A stretch of DNA of 64,000 nucleotides from Bacteroidales bacterium (lineage in GTDB: Bacteria; Bacteroidota; Bacteroidia; Bacteroidales; BM520): positions 1 to 64,000 of the forward strand of contig JAEEQW010000003.1 in assembly GCA_016285515.1 (NCBI GenBank), read 5' to 3'. Each line of letters opens with the position of its first letter. Positions within the stretch are counted from its first letter, which is position 1. This document shows positions 1 through 9,889 of this stretch, piece by piece. The position numbers and the translations under genes were made by a program. The notes under the pieces were generated by a model. That model saw only the letters and a program-made list of their open reading frames with translations, ran no database searches and had not been told where the DNA came from.

Positions 1-247
1 AAAAGAGACGAAGCATATCAACGGAACTACAAAATATTTACTCCTACCGAAAAAACTCTCAAAAAATCATTGTCAATTCATAAGAATAGATAATGATATT
101 CGGATAAAACTCACACTGCAATTCTCAATAATCGGCAACTACACTGTTGATGTGTTTTTAATTTGCCTTGAACTTGCTTTGAAGACTATGACTTCGTAAG
201 GTTCGGAACGAAACCGGAAAAAAAAATGTCGGTTCTGCCAACAATTT

Positions 248-255
248 ACTATATT
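248..255 (+). promoter_or_regulatory. Bacteroidota -7 promoter element (TAnnTTTG) upstream of GH27 gene
   Basis: TATATTTG in 'ttactatatttgcatc', about 70 bp before the start codon; matches the Bacteroidota sigma-ABfr -7 consensus. Confidence 0.5.
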
Positions 256-323
256 TGCATCTTATCAATTGGCAAATCATGAAAACGAATTTGTTTGTGG
301 TTAATCAAAATAATTAAAGTTAT

Positions 324-1529
324 ATGAAGAAAAATTTACTATTACTGACAGTGCTGATATTTGTAGCCTGTGGCGTTTCAGCACAAAAATTCAGTAATCT
401 TGCACCGACTCCACCAATGGGGTGGAATTCCTGGAATAAATTCCAATGCAATGTAAGTGAGACACTTATAAAGGAAACTGCTGATGCTATGGTCAGTACA
501 GGCCTTGCTGAGGCCGGTTATCAGTATGTGGTGATTGATGACTGTTGGCATGGTGACCGTGACTCTCTCGGAATGATTCATGAAAATCCGGAGACTTTCC
601 CGTCAGGCATGAAGGCCCTTGCTGACTATATTCATTCCAAAAACTTGAAATTTGGCATCTATTCATGTGCCGGATACAAGACTTGTGCAGGCTATCCTGC
701 AGGTAGGGGACACGAATATCAGGATGCCATCCAGTATGCAAAATGGGAAGTTGACTACCTGAAATATGACTGGTGCAATTCGCGGGCTCTCAATGCTGAA
801 GGTTCATATATGACCATACGTGATGCGCTCTATGCTGCCGGTCGTCCTATTGTCCTGAGTATCTGTGAATGGGGCTCGAACAAGCCTTGGAAATGGGCGT
901 CAAAATACGGACAGCTTTGGAGAACCACTCCTGACATCGCACCATATTTCGACCAGTGGAAGAATTCGCACGGATATGATTGGGATGTCATGCATATCGT
1001 TGACAGGCAGATGAGTGACAGTGTTCGTTTCTATGCTGGTCCTAATGCATGGAATGACCCTGATATGCTTGAGGTCGGCAATGGCATGACGGTCAGCGAA
1101 GACCGCTCGCATTTTACGTTGTGGTGCATTCTTGCGGCTCCTCTTATGCTTGGCAACGACCTTCGGAATATCTCACAGGAAACCCTCAGCATCCTCACCA
1201 ACAAGGAGGTCATTGCCATAGACCAGGATCCGCTGGGATATGAAGGCTGGCGCATCAGTTCCGAAAACTATGTGGAAATTTGGGTCAAACCATTGAAAGA
1301 CAGTTCATGGGCTGTATGTTTCCTCAACAGAAGTAATCAGGAAAAAGTCTATACGATTGATTGGTCAAAGATTAATGTGAAAGATGACTTTACTATGAGT
1401 ATCCTCGACCCGTCATCGCATGTCTATAATGTCCGTGATGTATGGAATCACAAGGATTGCGGCACTACAGCCAAGTCCATGTCTGTCACGATACCCATAC
1501 ACGATGTGTTCTGTGTGGTGTTGAAATAG
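324..1529 (+). CDS. Alpha-galactosidase, glycoside hydrolase family 27
   Basis: Signal peptide then APTPPMGWNSWNKF, YQYVVIDDCW, KFGIYSCAGYKTC, VDYLKYDWC, typical of GH27. Confidence 0.93.
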   Translation: MKKNLLLLTVLIFVACGVSAQKFSNLAPTPPMGWNSWNKFQCNVSETLIKETADAMVSTGLAEAGYQYVVIDDCWHGDRDSLGMIHENPETFPSGMKALADYIHSKNLKFGIYSCAGYKTCAGYPAGRGHEYQDAIQYAKWEVDYLKYDWCNSRALNAEGSYMTIRDALYAAGRPIVLSICEWGSNKPWKWASKYGQLWRTTPDIAPYFDQWKNSHGYDWDVMHIVDRQMSDSVRFYAGPNAWNDPDMLEVGNGMTVSEDRSHFTLWCILAAPLMLGNDLRNISQETLSILTNKEVIAIDQDPLGYEGWRISSENYVEIWVKPLKDSSWAVCFLNRSNQEKVYTIDWSKINVKDDFTMSILDPSSHVYNVRDVWNHKDCGTTAKSMSVTIPIHDVFCVVLK

Positions 1530-1556
1530 GCGCGCTTGACGGTTGTCAGTACAATA

Positions 1557-2270
1557 CTAGGATTTCTTCCGTCCTCCGTATATCAGCTCCTCGCCGGGAC
1601 GTGCCAGACGCATCGTCTGTGCTTTGTCACCCAACGTATAGTAAATGTCATCGGCAAATGGCGTGAAACCGGCTTTTGCTATGTAATCGGTATAGTCGCG
1701 TCCGAATTGGCGGACATGGTCATATTGTCCGTATAGTCTCTGCCGCTCTTTTGGGTCGGTGACACTCGGATCCTCATAGGTGTCAACATCCATCCTGATT
1801 GGAACCAGAAGAATAGCCCAACCGTCAGGCTTCAAAACTCTGAGAATTTCCTTCATGGCTACATTCGCATCCTTCACGTGTTCAAGCACATGGTTGCAGA
1901 TGACGACATCGTATGTGTTGTCTGGAATGTCCATCTTCATCACGTCAAGGTGTATGTCGGCGATAGGGGAGTCCAAGTCGGCCGTGGTGTAGTCAAGATT
2001 CTTGAGACTTTTGAAACGTTTGAGATAGGGCTGCTCCGGTGCCACGTGAAGCACCTTGAGGTTGGCAGTGAAAAAATCAGTTCTTTCCTTTAAATAAATC
2101 CATAGCAGTCTGTGCCTTTCCAATGATAGGCATTTCGGACACAGCCTATTGTCCTTCGCCTCGCCGTAGCCGTATGGAAGGAACTTTCTGAAATGACGTC
2201 CACAGATGGGACACTCCACACCCTTACCCCAGTAAAATGGTCTGACCAAGAAACCGAAGATGTAACTCAT
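1557..2270 (-). CDS. Class I SAM-dependent methyltransferase (Methyltransf_11-like) with N-terminal Cys-rich segment
   Basis: ECPICGRHFRKFLPYG, CPKCLSLERHR, then VLHVAPE, YDVVICNHVLEHV, EILRVLKPDGWAILLVP; start set at MSYIFG because the ORF-track extension overlaps the divergent promoters. Confidence 0.8.
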   Translation of the reverse strand: MSYIFGFLVRPFYWGKGVECPICGRHFRKFLPYGYGEAKDNRLCPKCLSLERHRLLWIYLKERTDFFTANLKVLHVAPEQPYLKRFKSLKNLDYTTADLDSPIADIHLDVMKMDIPDNTYDVVICNHVLEHVKDANVAMKEILRVLKPDGWAILLVPIRMDVDTYEDPSVTDPKERQRLYGQYDHVRQFGRDYTDYIAKAGFTPFADDIYYTLGDKAQTMRLARPGEELIYGGRKKS

Positions 2271-2445
2271 TCGTATCAAAGTCTGACGTGAAAGCTTGGA
2301 AGTTAATAACGAGATAATTTTCTTCACGAAATATTTTATTTTTGTAAAATGCAAAAGTATAAAATAATTGGCTACATTTGCAATTCTTTTAGAAACTAAA
2401 ATTAGAAACCAAAATATAAATAACACAGAACTTAAAATTAAAAAT

Positions 2446-3642
2446 ATGTTATCACAAAGAGTATTAAACCTTGAAGAATCTGCTACTTTGGCGATGACCG
2501 CAAAGGGCAATGAGCTTAAACAAGCAGGAAAAGACGTTATCAGTCTCAGCATCGGAGAACCTGACTTCGACACACCGCGTTTCATCAAAGATGAAGGCAT
2601 TAAGGCTATTGAGGAAAATTTCACCCATTACACCGCTGCCCCTGGTATCATCGAACTCCGTAAGGCTATCTGCAAGAAATTGTTACGTGACAATGGTGTT
2701 GAATACACCCCCGACCAGATAGTTGTCTCAACAGGCGGCAAACAGGCTATTGCCAATGTTTTGCTTGCATTGCTCAACAAAGGTGATGAAGTGATCATAC
2801 CAGCTCCATACTGGGTGTCATATTCCGAACTGGTAAAACTTGGTGAAGGAACTCCTGTCATCATCAGAACCAGCATCGAAAATGATTTCAAGATTACTGC
2901 TGACCAGCTTGAGAAAGCCATCACTCCAAAGACTAAACTTTTTATGATAAACTCACCATGCAACCCTTCCGGTTCGGTTTATTCAAAGGATGAACTGTCT
3001 GCTCTTGCAGATGTGCTTAGAAGACATCCTCATGTATATATTCTTTCTGACGAAATCTACGAACACATAGTCTTTGAAGGCAAACATATTTGCTTTGCAG
3101 AGTTTGCTGACTTGAAGGACAGGACAATCGTAATGAACGGGGCTTCAAAGGGTTTTGCCATGACAGGATGGAGAATAGGTTTCTCTGCCTCATGTAAAGA
3201 AATAGCAAAGGCTTGTACAAAACTCCAGGGACAGATAACATCATCTACCAATTCCATAGCTCAGAAGGCTTCAGTGGTGGCTTTCGACTGTGACCCTAAG
3301 ACTATGCCTGAGATGTCTATGATGATATCCAAATTCAAGGAACGCAGAGACCTCTTGCTTTCCATGCTTAGGGAAATCCCAGGCTTTAAGGTAAATGTCC
3401 CTCACGGCGCTTTCTATGTGTTCCCGGACATTTCTTATTACTTCGGAAAGTCTGATGGTACAACCACCATTAAAAATGATATGGATTTATGTATGTATAT
3501 ACTTAATAATGCGTATGTTACATTGGTTCCAGGAACTGCTTTCGGAAATGAAAACTGCATACGCTTTTCATACGCCACATCCAATGAAAAACTTATTGAG
3601 GCAGTGAGGAGAATCAAACTCGCTCTTGCTAACTTAAAATAA
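2446..3642 (+). CDS. Pyridoxal phosphate-dependent aminotransferase (aspartate aminotransferase, class I/II)
   Basis: SLSIGEPDFDTP, NSPCNPSGSVYS, NGASKGFAMTGWRIGF (PLP lysine motif); start at MLSQRVLNLEESATLAM. Confidence 0.92.
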   Translation: MLSQRVLNLEESATLAMTAKGNELKQAGKDVISLSIGEPDFDTPRFIKDEGIKAIEENFTHYTAAPGIIELRKAICKKLLRDNGVEYTPDQIVVSTGGKQAIANVLLALLNKGDEVIIPAPYWVSYSELVKLGEGTPVIIRTSIENDFKITADQLEKAITPKTKLFMINSPCNPSGSVYSKDELSALADVLRRHPHVYILSDEIYEHIVFEGKHICFAEFADLKDRTIVMNGASKGFAMTGWRIGFSASCKEIAKACTKLQGQITSSTNSIAQKASVVAFDCDPKTMPEMSMMISKFKERRDLLLSMLREIPGFKVNVPHGAFYVFPDISYYFGKSDGTTTIKNDMDLCMYILNNAYVTLVPGTAFGNENCIRFSYATSNEKLIEAVRRIKLALANLK

Positions 3643-3656
3643 CAAATCAAATCTGT

Positions 3657-4631
3657 ATGACATCGGGAAAATCTGTCCTTGTGATTGGTGATGTCATGGT
3701 TGACGAATACTTCACCGGGATTGTCAGCAGAATTTCGCCGGAGGCTTCCGTGCCTATCCTTGACGTGAAATCCATCACTGACTTTCCCGGAGGGGCAGCC
3801 AATGTTGCCGTCAATGTCAATGCTGCCGGTTTCAAGCCTGTGGTCCTGTCGGTCATCGGTAATGACAGAGAAGGCAGGATATTGCTCGACTTATTCGATA
3901 AATATGGTATCGACAAAGACGGACTTATCATTTCAGAAACCCGTAAAACAACTGTAAAACAGCGTTTTATATCAAATAACAGACAGATTTTCCGAGCTGA
4001 CATTGAAGATGTCAGCAATATTAGTGCTGACGAGGAAAACAGAATAATTGAGAAAACGGCTTCATGGCTTGAAACCAAGGAAATTTCAATAGTCATTCTT
4101 CAGGACTACAACAAGGGAGTCTTGACTGCGAATGTCATAGAAAAAGTTATTAAACTCGTTAATTCAAAAGGTGTTCAAGTATGTGTTGATCCCAAGAAAC
4201 TCAATTTTGACAGATACGACAATGTGTTTCTTTTCAAGCCGAATCAAAGGGAGTTTTCGGATTATATAGGCAGGGAACTGTCAGATGATGAACTGGAAGT
4301 TGCTGTTAAAAATTTTCAGAATAAACATCATATTGAAAATGTGCTGCTTACGCGAGGTGCGAAAGGTGTTGTCATGTTTTCGGAATATGGAAATAAGGTG
4401 AAATACATCCCTTCCAACGAGCGTCAGGTGGCAGACGTGACCGGTGCCGGTGACACTGTTATAAGCATAATGTCGGTTTGTCTGATTTCGGGTATGAGTG
4501 TTGAAAACTCGGCTTCGATAGCCAATGCTGCAGGAGGTTTTGTATGCGGCAAACCTGGCGTGGCATTCATTAGCCGCGATGAATTATTACAATTTGCAAA
4601 AAAAGAATCAGGCTTCTGCAATATTTTTTAG
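3657..4631 (+). CDS. hldE: PfkB-family sugar kinase, RfaE1/HldE-type D-glycero-beta-D-manno-heptose-7-phosphate kinase
   Basis: VLVIGDVMVDEYFTG, PGGAANVAVN, DPKKLNFDRYDNVFLFKPNQREF, DVTGAGDTVIS. Confidence 0.8.
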   Translation: MTSGKSVLVIGDVMVDEYFTGIVSRISPEASVPILDVKSITDFPGGAANVAVNVNAAGFKPVVLSVIGNDREGRILLDLFDKYGIDKDGLIISETRKTTVKQRFISNNRQIFRADIEDVSNISADEENRIIEKTASWLETKEISIVILQDYNKGVLTANVIEKVIKLVNSKGVQVCVDPKKLNFDRYDNVFLFKPNQREFSDYIGRELSDDELEVAVKNFQNKHHIENVLLTRGAKGVVMFSEYGNKVKYIPSNERQVADVTGAGDTVISIMSVCLISGMSVENSASIANAAGGFVCGKPGVAFISRDELLQFAKKESGFCNIF

Positions 4632-4652
4632 TTTTCTGCGTTTGGCTTCTGT

Positions 4653-5489
4653 ATGAATAAGATAATAAAAAAATGTGTTTGTCTGGTGCTTCTGACAGTG
4701 TTTTCGATAACTGCCTTCTGTCAGTTCACACAGCGTGATTTGCCGCCTAATCTGGTTACATACGATGATGCACCTTATCATTTTGGTTTCACCTTGTCGG
4801 CTTGCAGCTGGAATTTCGCATTGACTCTGGAGGATTACTTTGATGATGAATGGTATTATAATAAAGAAGATGGACCGTATTATGTTATGGCTTTGAAGGA
4901 TAATAAATATTATAAAGTACGTGAAATCCAGACAAAATTCTTACATCCCGGTTTTGCGGTAGGCGTGGTAGGAAATCTTCGTCTTGGAGAGTATTTCGAT
5001 TTCAGAGTTGTCCCCGGACTTTCTTTTGGAGAACATACACTTTCATATAAGATAGAAGTGAGTGATAATCCTGATAATACTGCTAATTCAGCTACTTATA
5101 TTACAGAGGAAGATAAAAATTCCGACAAAGTGGAATGCGTTTTCGTTGATTTGCCTGTTCTTCTGAAATACAAGGGCAAGAGAATACATAACGTACGTCC
5201 TTATATTATCGGAGGTTTCGAAGGGAAGGCAAATTTATTGTCAGGAGTGGGATATGCCAAGCATACCAGAGATGAGCTCAGTTCACTGAAACTAAGAGTG
5301 TGGGATATAATGTACACTTTCGGTGGAGGTATGGATTTTTATATGTTCTGGTTCAAACTTGGAGTTGAATTAAGATATGGTTGTTCTTTCATTGATACTC
5401 GCGACAAACTTGATGGCAAGCATTTCTGCACCAACTCTATAAAGTCTGCTAAGGCAAACCAGTTTCAGGTAATATTTACGTTTGAATAA
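4653..5489 (+). CDS. porT: PorT-family outer-membrane beta-barrel protein (T9SS-associated)
   Basis: Signal peptide; YHFGFTLSACSWNFALTL, PGFAVGVVGNLRLGEYFDFRVVPGLSFGEHTLSY resembles PorT. Confidence 0.65.
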   Translation: MNKIIKKCVCLVLLTVFSITAFCQFTQRDLPPNLVTYDDAPYHFGFTLSACSWNFALTLEDYFDDEWYYNKEDGPYYVMALKDNKYYKVREIQTKFLHPGFAVGVVGNLRLGEYFDFRVVPGLSFGEHTLSYKIEVSDNPDNTANSATYITEEDKNSDKVECVFVDLPVLLKYKGKRIHNVRPYIIGGFEGKANLLSGVGYAKHTRDELSSLKLRVWDIMYTFGGGMDFYMFWFKLGVELRYGCSFIDTRDKLDGKHFCTNSIKSAKANQFQVIFTFE

Positions 5490-5513
5490 ATTATTGATTT
5501 GCAATAAAATATA

Positions 5514-6161
5514 ATGACTATGGAACAATTATTCGATGAGATGATAAGAGTGAACATGCTGGAGCATGAGGTAATCTATCATACTATGAAATCATTCAAA
5601 ATGCTCCGTGATGCAGCGAAGAGGATAGAGGAGAAGTTTGAGAGCAAATATCCTGAAAACAATATGGGATTCGATGTGAGCAAGAGCAGCGAATATGTCT
5701 TTGAAGTTTCTTTTGGTAGTGATGTCCTGGCATTTATATGCCATCCTGATGTTTATTGTTTTCCTAAAAACCATGAAACAATGCGTTTGCCATACGTCAC
5801 TGAAAACAAATCCAATTCGTATTGCGGTGTGATTGAGATTTACAATTTTCTTTCAGAATCATTTCAATTAAACAAACTGGATGATAGCGGTGCTCTTATA
5901 GGTCGTGTATATGTGAATCGTGAGGGGCATTTCTATGTTGAAGGTGTAAGAGAACTTGCCGGTTTCCTCAGCAGATTCGGCTCGGAAGTCTTTTCCATCG
6001 CTGCAGCAGAAAAAATAATAGAATCTTCCATTGAAGTTGCCCTGCATTATGATATGTTTGTTCCCGAAATTTCCGAATTAACAAGAATTTCTATCGATTC
6101 TTTTATGGCTTATAGGGATAAAATGAAGTTGAGATCAGGCAAGAAAATCGGGTTCGAATAA
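5514..6161 (+). CDS. Hypothetical protein
   Basis: Intact ORF of 215 aa downstream of porT-like gene; no recognised motif. Confidence 0.6.
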   Translation: MTMEQLFDEMIRVNMLEHEVIYHTMKSFKMLRDAAKRIEEKFESKYPENNMGFDVSKSSEYVFEVSFGSDVLAFICHPDVYCFPKNHETMRLPYVTENKSNSYCGVIEIYNFLSESFQLNKLDDSGALIGRVYVNREGHFYVEGVRELAGFLSRFGSEVFSIAAAEKIIESSIEVALHYDMFVPEISELTRISIDSFMAYRDKMKLRSGKKIGFE

Positions 6162-6295
6162 TATGGTTGCTTTTTATCTTCTTGATTTATTGATTGTTGT
6201 GATGTTAACAATTGTTAGTAATTTTTTCTAAAAAAAACTACATCAATATCGAAATTTGTGATAATTTTGCAGCCGACTTAAAGATAACCAAAAGA

Positions 6296-6368
6296 GGTCC
6301 CTTCGTCTAGCGGTTAGGACGTCAGGTTTTCATCCTGGAAACAGCAGTTCGATTCTGCTAGGGACTAC
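6296..6368 (+). tRNA. tRNA-Glu (anticodon TTC)
   Basis: GGTCCCT acceptor arm pairing with AGGGACT, anticodon loop TTTTCAT, T-loop GTTCGATTC; no encoded CCA. Confidence 0.93.
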
Positions 6369-6387
6369 AAAAAATAACAGAAATAAT

Positions 6388-6639
6388 ATGGCAAATCATA
6401 AATCAGCAATTAAGCGAATCAGACAGAACGAAAGAAGAAGGATTCACAGAAGATATTACGCAAGAACAATGCGCAATGCTATAAGAAAGTTTAGAATGTT
6501 GACAGATAAAAATGAGGCTACCACTCAATTACCAAAAATTAGTTCCATGATTGACAAGATGGCTTCAAAGCGTATAATTCACAAAAACAAAGCTGCTAAC
6601 CTCAAATCAAAGTTGGCAATTAAAGTAAACAAGATGTAA
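6388..6639 (+). CDS. rpsT: 30S ribosomal protein S20
   Basis: [49 protein letters not shown]. Confidence 0.96.
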   Translation: MANHKSAIKRIRQNERRRIHRRYYARTMRNAIRKFRMLTDKNEATTQLPKISSMIDKMASKRIIHKNKAANLKSKLAIKVNKM

Positions 6640-6640
6640 A

Positions 6641-6670
6641 AAAAAGCCGCTCATTGAGCGGCTTTTTTTT
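6641..6670 (+). terminator. Rho-independent terminator of rpsT
   Basis: GCCGCTCATTGAGCGGC hairpin followed by T-run and preceded by A-run (possibly bidirectional). Confidence 0.88.
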
Positions 6671-6689
6671 GTTGCTTAATTGCGTTCTG

Positions 6690-7643
6690 TTAGAATTTTT
6701 CAATTCTTTGTCTGAGTATTCCCATTTTATCAAGGAATATTCCTTCAGGATTAAATGAACTGTTGACGACATATCCCACGCTGTCATACTGCCAGAAATT
6801 GACGATGATAGGTTCGGTTCTGTTGTCGCATTCGATTGTCAGCACTGCATCTGGTTTGCCTTTAGGCAGATCATACACGAAATCATTGCAAATCATGGTG
6901 CTTATCTTGCCTACGTAGTTTCTTGCTCTCAGTGAGTCAACCAGAATGCCGTCTCTTTCCCATCTTCCATTACCGACATTCACCATGTCGATTTCATGGC
7001 CGGCTGCTGTCTTGACGTTTGTATGAATCATGTTGTTGTAATTGACAGCATAGATTCTTTGGCTTCTCATCCAGTTGAAATTGTCGTTGAAAGTGAATCT
7101 CAGGTTGCCGTTCACGAGATAAACAACATCGCTGTTTGCCATTCTCATGAATGTTGCAGGGAATGATTTTCCAGGGTTTACAGTTAATTCATCAGGATTC
7201 TGATATCCTGTGTCAACCCAGTCGCTCTTGCCGAGGTAGAAATCACATACGACCTTGCCATTTGAAAAATATTTCACATGTGTTGCATGCTTGTTGTCAA
7301 CTTCATATACAGGCCACTGGTCTTTTTGGGTTGTTGCAACTCTAACAGGTTTGATGTTGAGGCTTTGGGCATACATAAGGTTTATTTTGACTGTATCCAC
7401 AGCTTCTTTTTTGCCGTCGGCTTTGACAATCCAATCTTCGCTATTGATTTTCTCAAGTACGATGTCGTATGAGTTTGCAGCTGCCTTATAGACTATCTTG
7501 TCGATTTCGTCTCTGTTGGCCTCGTTGAGAACTGTTGCAATGTTTGTGTCTTTGCTTTTGTGGTGGCATTGTGTGAATGCCATGGTGACAAATATGGCAA
7601 TTAAAACCATAAATGTACTGCTTAAATGTTTTTTACTGAACAT
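6690..7643 (-). CDS. DUF4340-like lipoprotein associated with gldAFG locus
   Basis: Signal/lipobox-like N-terminus (AFTQCHHK); overlaps gldG by 11 bp; composition and location match DUF4340 proteins. Confidence 0.65.
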   Translation of the reverse strand: MFSKKHLSSTFMVLIAIFVTMAFTQCHHKSKDTNIATVLNEANRDEIDKIVYKAAANSYDIVLEKINSEDWIVKADGKKEAVDTVKINLMYAQSLNIKPVRVATTQKDQWPVYEVDNKHATHVKYFSNGKVVCDFYLGKSDWVDTGYQNPDELTVNPGKSFPATFMRMANSDVVYLVNGNLRFTFNDNFNWMRSQRIYAVNYNNMIHTNVKTAAGHEIDMVNVGNGRWERDGILVDSLRARNYVGKISTMICNDFVYDLPKGKPDAVLTIECDNRTEPIIVNFWQYDSVGYVVNSSFNPEGIFLDKMGILRQRIEKF

Positions 7644-9144
7644 AATTTTCCTCCGTTCTTTTATTTCTTTTTATTAATTTTTTTTGCCAATTGAATATTC
7701 CGTACAGGATAATCAGAACGATTGGGAGCAGGAAATTAACCCATTTGAGGGTGGCTTTCTTGCTGTCGCTGATTTCGTCTATAGGTCTGTAATTAATTCC
7801 TTTGGAGCGCAATTCTATCAACCCTGTGTCGTCTGACAGCCAGTCGATACAATTTGCCATCAGGTTCACGTTGTCAGCGTTGGTACGTTGTCCGCCCTGA
7901 CTTGCAGCATAATCTCCGTCAGCGACAACAACTATGTTTGTTATTGGTCCGTTGTTGAAGCTTCCGGTGAGTACACCTGCAACTGGAATGTTGTGCATCG
8001 GAAAGTCAGTGTCGCTCCACTTTCTGGTAATGTCAATATATGCAGGAAGCATTACATTTTCAGCCGCTTCCGAAGTAAACATGATAGGTGTGAACTGTAT
8101 CTCTTCATTCCCTGTAAACTGCAGCGATGAAGGAAACATCAGCGAGACACCCTTCAGGCTTTCAGTTATCGGGTGTTCGGCGAAATTGGTTATAATAGGT
8201 AAATATGGGAAAGAGAGCGGAACGGTCATATTGAACATTCCCTGCTGTTGCTTTACTCCGATGTTACTGCAGTGTTTGTCAATAACAACATCGTCTTCTA
8301 TAACAAGTCCCTTCTGGGTAAGCCATCCTTCAAGTCCTGTGGTAAGGCTTTTCAGCTCCATGGAACTCTGCAGGTCGGCGTTGACATGTTCAATGTTGAG
8401 AAACAGTTTGCCGCCGTTTGCCAGGAAGTTGTCGAGAAGAGCCAGTTCGTTTTCATTGAAGGGTTGCCTTGGTGCATTGATTACCAATGTCTTATATCTG
8501 AGAAGGTTTGTTGTGTCTGAGAGATAGACATTTTCTACGTTGTATAAAAAGCCTATTTCGTTGAGCAACTGTCCTAAATTCTGCATCGGTATTTCATTAT
8601 GGCCTTGTATGAAACCGAGATTTGGTTTATTGGTCAAACTGACTTTTTTGATGCTTGTTGTCAACGTGTATTCGAATGGGGTCTTGGGCTGGATAACAGG
8701 TATGGCTTCACTTTTATCTCCAGAGGATATCACAGCTCCGAGATATGCTTTCTGTTGTTCGTTTTTGTCTTTTTCCCTGACGCTGAGCAGAACTGGTCTG
8801 ACACCGTACTTCATGGCTTCCTGTTCGAGTTCGTTGTCGCCGAGCGGATCAACAAATTTGAAGGCTATGTTCCCTTTTGCAAGGGCTGCATATTCATTCA
8901 CCATGTCTTTGAATTCCTTTCTTACCTGAGCATATTCAGGAGGAAGGTCTTCAGAGAAATATGCTGTGATGTTTACAACATCATCAAGGTTTCTGAGGAT
9001 GTTTTTTGTGGCGTTGCTGAGGGTGTACTCCTTGTCTTCGGTGGCATCGAAACGGCCATGGAAGGTGACTGCCAGAATGTTGACTACTACGACGATGCCA
9101 ATGATAGCCAACAGTGTCAATGTTAATTGTCTTCTTGTTCTCAT
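7633..9144 (-). CDS. gldG: Gliding motility-associated ABC transporter substrate-binding protein GldG
   Basis: N-terminal TM, FDATEDKEYTLSNATKNILRNLDDVVNITAYFSEDLPPEY, C-terminal TM; next to gldF/gldA. Confidence 0.85.
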   Translation of the reverse strand: MRTRRQLTLTLLAIIGIVVVVNILAVTFHGRFDATEDKEYTLSNATKNILRNLDDVVNITAYFSEDLPPEYAQVRKEFKDMVNEYAALAKGNIAFKFVDPLGDNELEQEAMKYGVRPVLLSVREKDKNEQQKAYLGAVISSGDKSEAIPVIQPKTPFEYTLTTSIKKVSLTNKPNLGFIQGHNEIPMQNLGQLLNEIGFLYNVENVYLSDTTNLLRYKTLVINAPRQPFNENELALLDNFLANGGKLFLNIEHVNADLQSSMELKSLTTGLEGWLTQKGLVIEDDVVIDKHCSNIGVKQQQGMFNMTVPLSFPYLPIITNFAEHPITESLKGVSLMFPSSLQFTGNEEIQFTPIMFTSEAAENVMLPAYIDITRKWSDTDFPMHNIPVAGVLTGSFNNGPITNIVVVADGDYAASQGGQRTNADNVNLMANCIDWLSDDTGLIELRSKGINYRPIDEISDSKKATLKWVNFLLPIVLIILYGIFNWQKKLIKRNKRTEENYVQ

Positions 9145-9148
9145 GTCG

Positions 9149-9889
9149 TTAGTCCTTTAGTTTTCTTTGTGATAGGGCAGCAACTGCACCTGTCAGTCCG
9201 AGAAATGTTATTGATAAGAAATATATTACGTCAGCGGTGTCGATGATACCGCGTGCCATAGGTTCAAAATGAGTGGAGGAACTGAGATAATTGAAAATGT
9301 TGCCTAATGTGCCGCTCATGGTGTTTGCCAGTGTTCCACAGATAAGATGGAAGAAAACACAGAAGCAGAGTGCTAAAAGTACAGCAACAATCTGATTTTT
9401 AGTGATACTGCTTGCAAAGATTCCTATACCTGCGTATGCACTGCTAAGCAGCAGCAGTCCGAGATATCCCGACAGTGTTGCTCCGTGGTCAATGTTTCCT
9501 ATCCTTGCGATAGTGATGTAATAAGGTGATGTGAGTGCCAATGCTATGAAAATCATTATCATAGATGACAGGTATTTGCTTATTACGACCTGCCAGTCGG
9601 TGACAGGTTTTGTGAGCAGAAGTTCAATTGTACCCGAACGTTTCTCTTCTGCGAAGGTACGCATGGTGAGTAGTGGTACGAAGAAAAACAGCGACCAGAA
9701 ACATATCAGAAAGAATGAATCTAATGATGCCTGCTTGCGATAAAAGATGTCGGCCCCGGAAGGTAGCCATGTGAAAAATCCCGTAACGCCCAAAAACAGG
9801 ACGAGCAGGATATATGCTATCAACGAGTCGAAAAACGTCTTAAGTTCTTTTTTAGTTAAAGTACAAATCTTATTCATTTTCCAAATCAT
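9149..9889 (-). CDS. gldF: ABC-2 type permease GldF
   Basis: TMRTFAEEKRSGTIELLLTKPVTDWQVVISKYL, multiple TM segments. Confidence 0.85.
   Translation of the reverse strand: MIWKMNKICTLTKKELKTFFDSLIAYILLVLFLGVTGFFTWLPSGADIFYRKQASLDSFFLICFWSLFFFVPLLTMRTFAEEKRSGTIELLLTKPVTDWQVVISKYLSSMIMIFIALALTSPYYITIARIGNIDHGATLSGYLGLLLLSSAYAGIGIFASSITKNQIVAVLLALCFCVFFHLICGTLANTMSGTLGNIFNYLSSSTHFEPMARGIIDTADVIYFLSITFLGLTGAVAALSQRKLKD

Noticed and set aside
2271-2624. N-terminal extension of the minus-strand methyltransferase ORF
   Set aside because: Runs through the divergent promoter region and into the aminotransferase coding sequence; the methyltransferase most likely starts at 2270.
7934-8527. 197-aa plus-strand ORF
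   Set aside because: Antisense to gldG; low-complexity Cys/Ser-rich translation typical of the complementary strand of a coding gene.
8599-9126. 175-aa plus-strand ORF
   Set aside because: Also antisense to gldG, no start context or recognisable motif.
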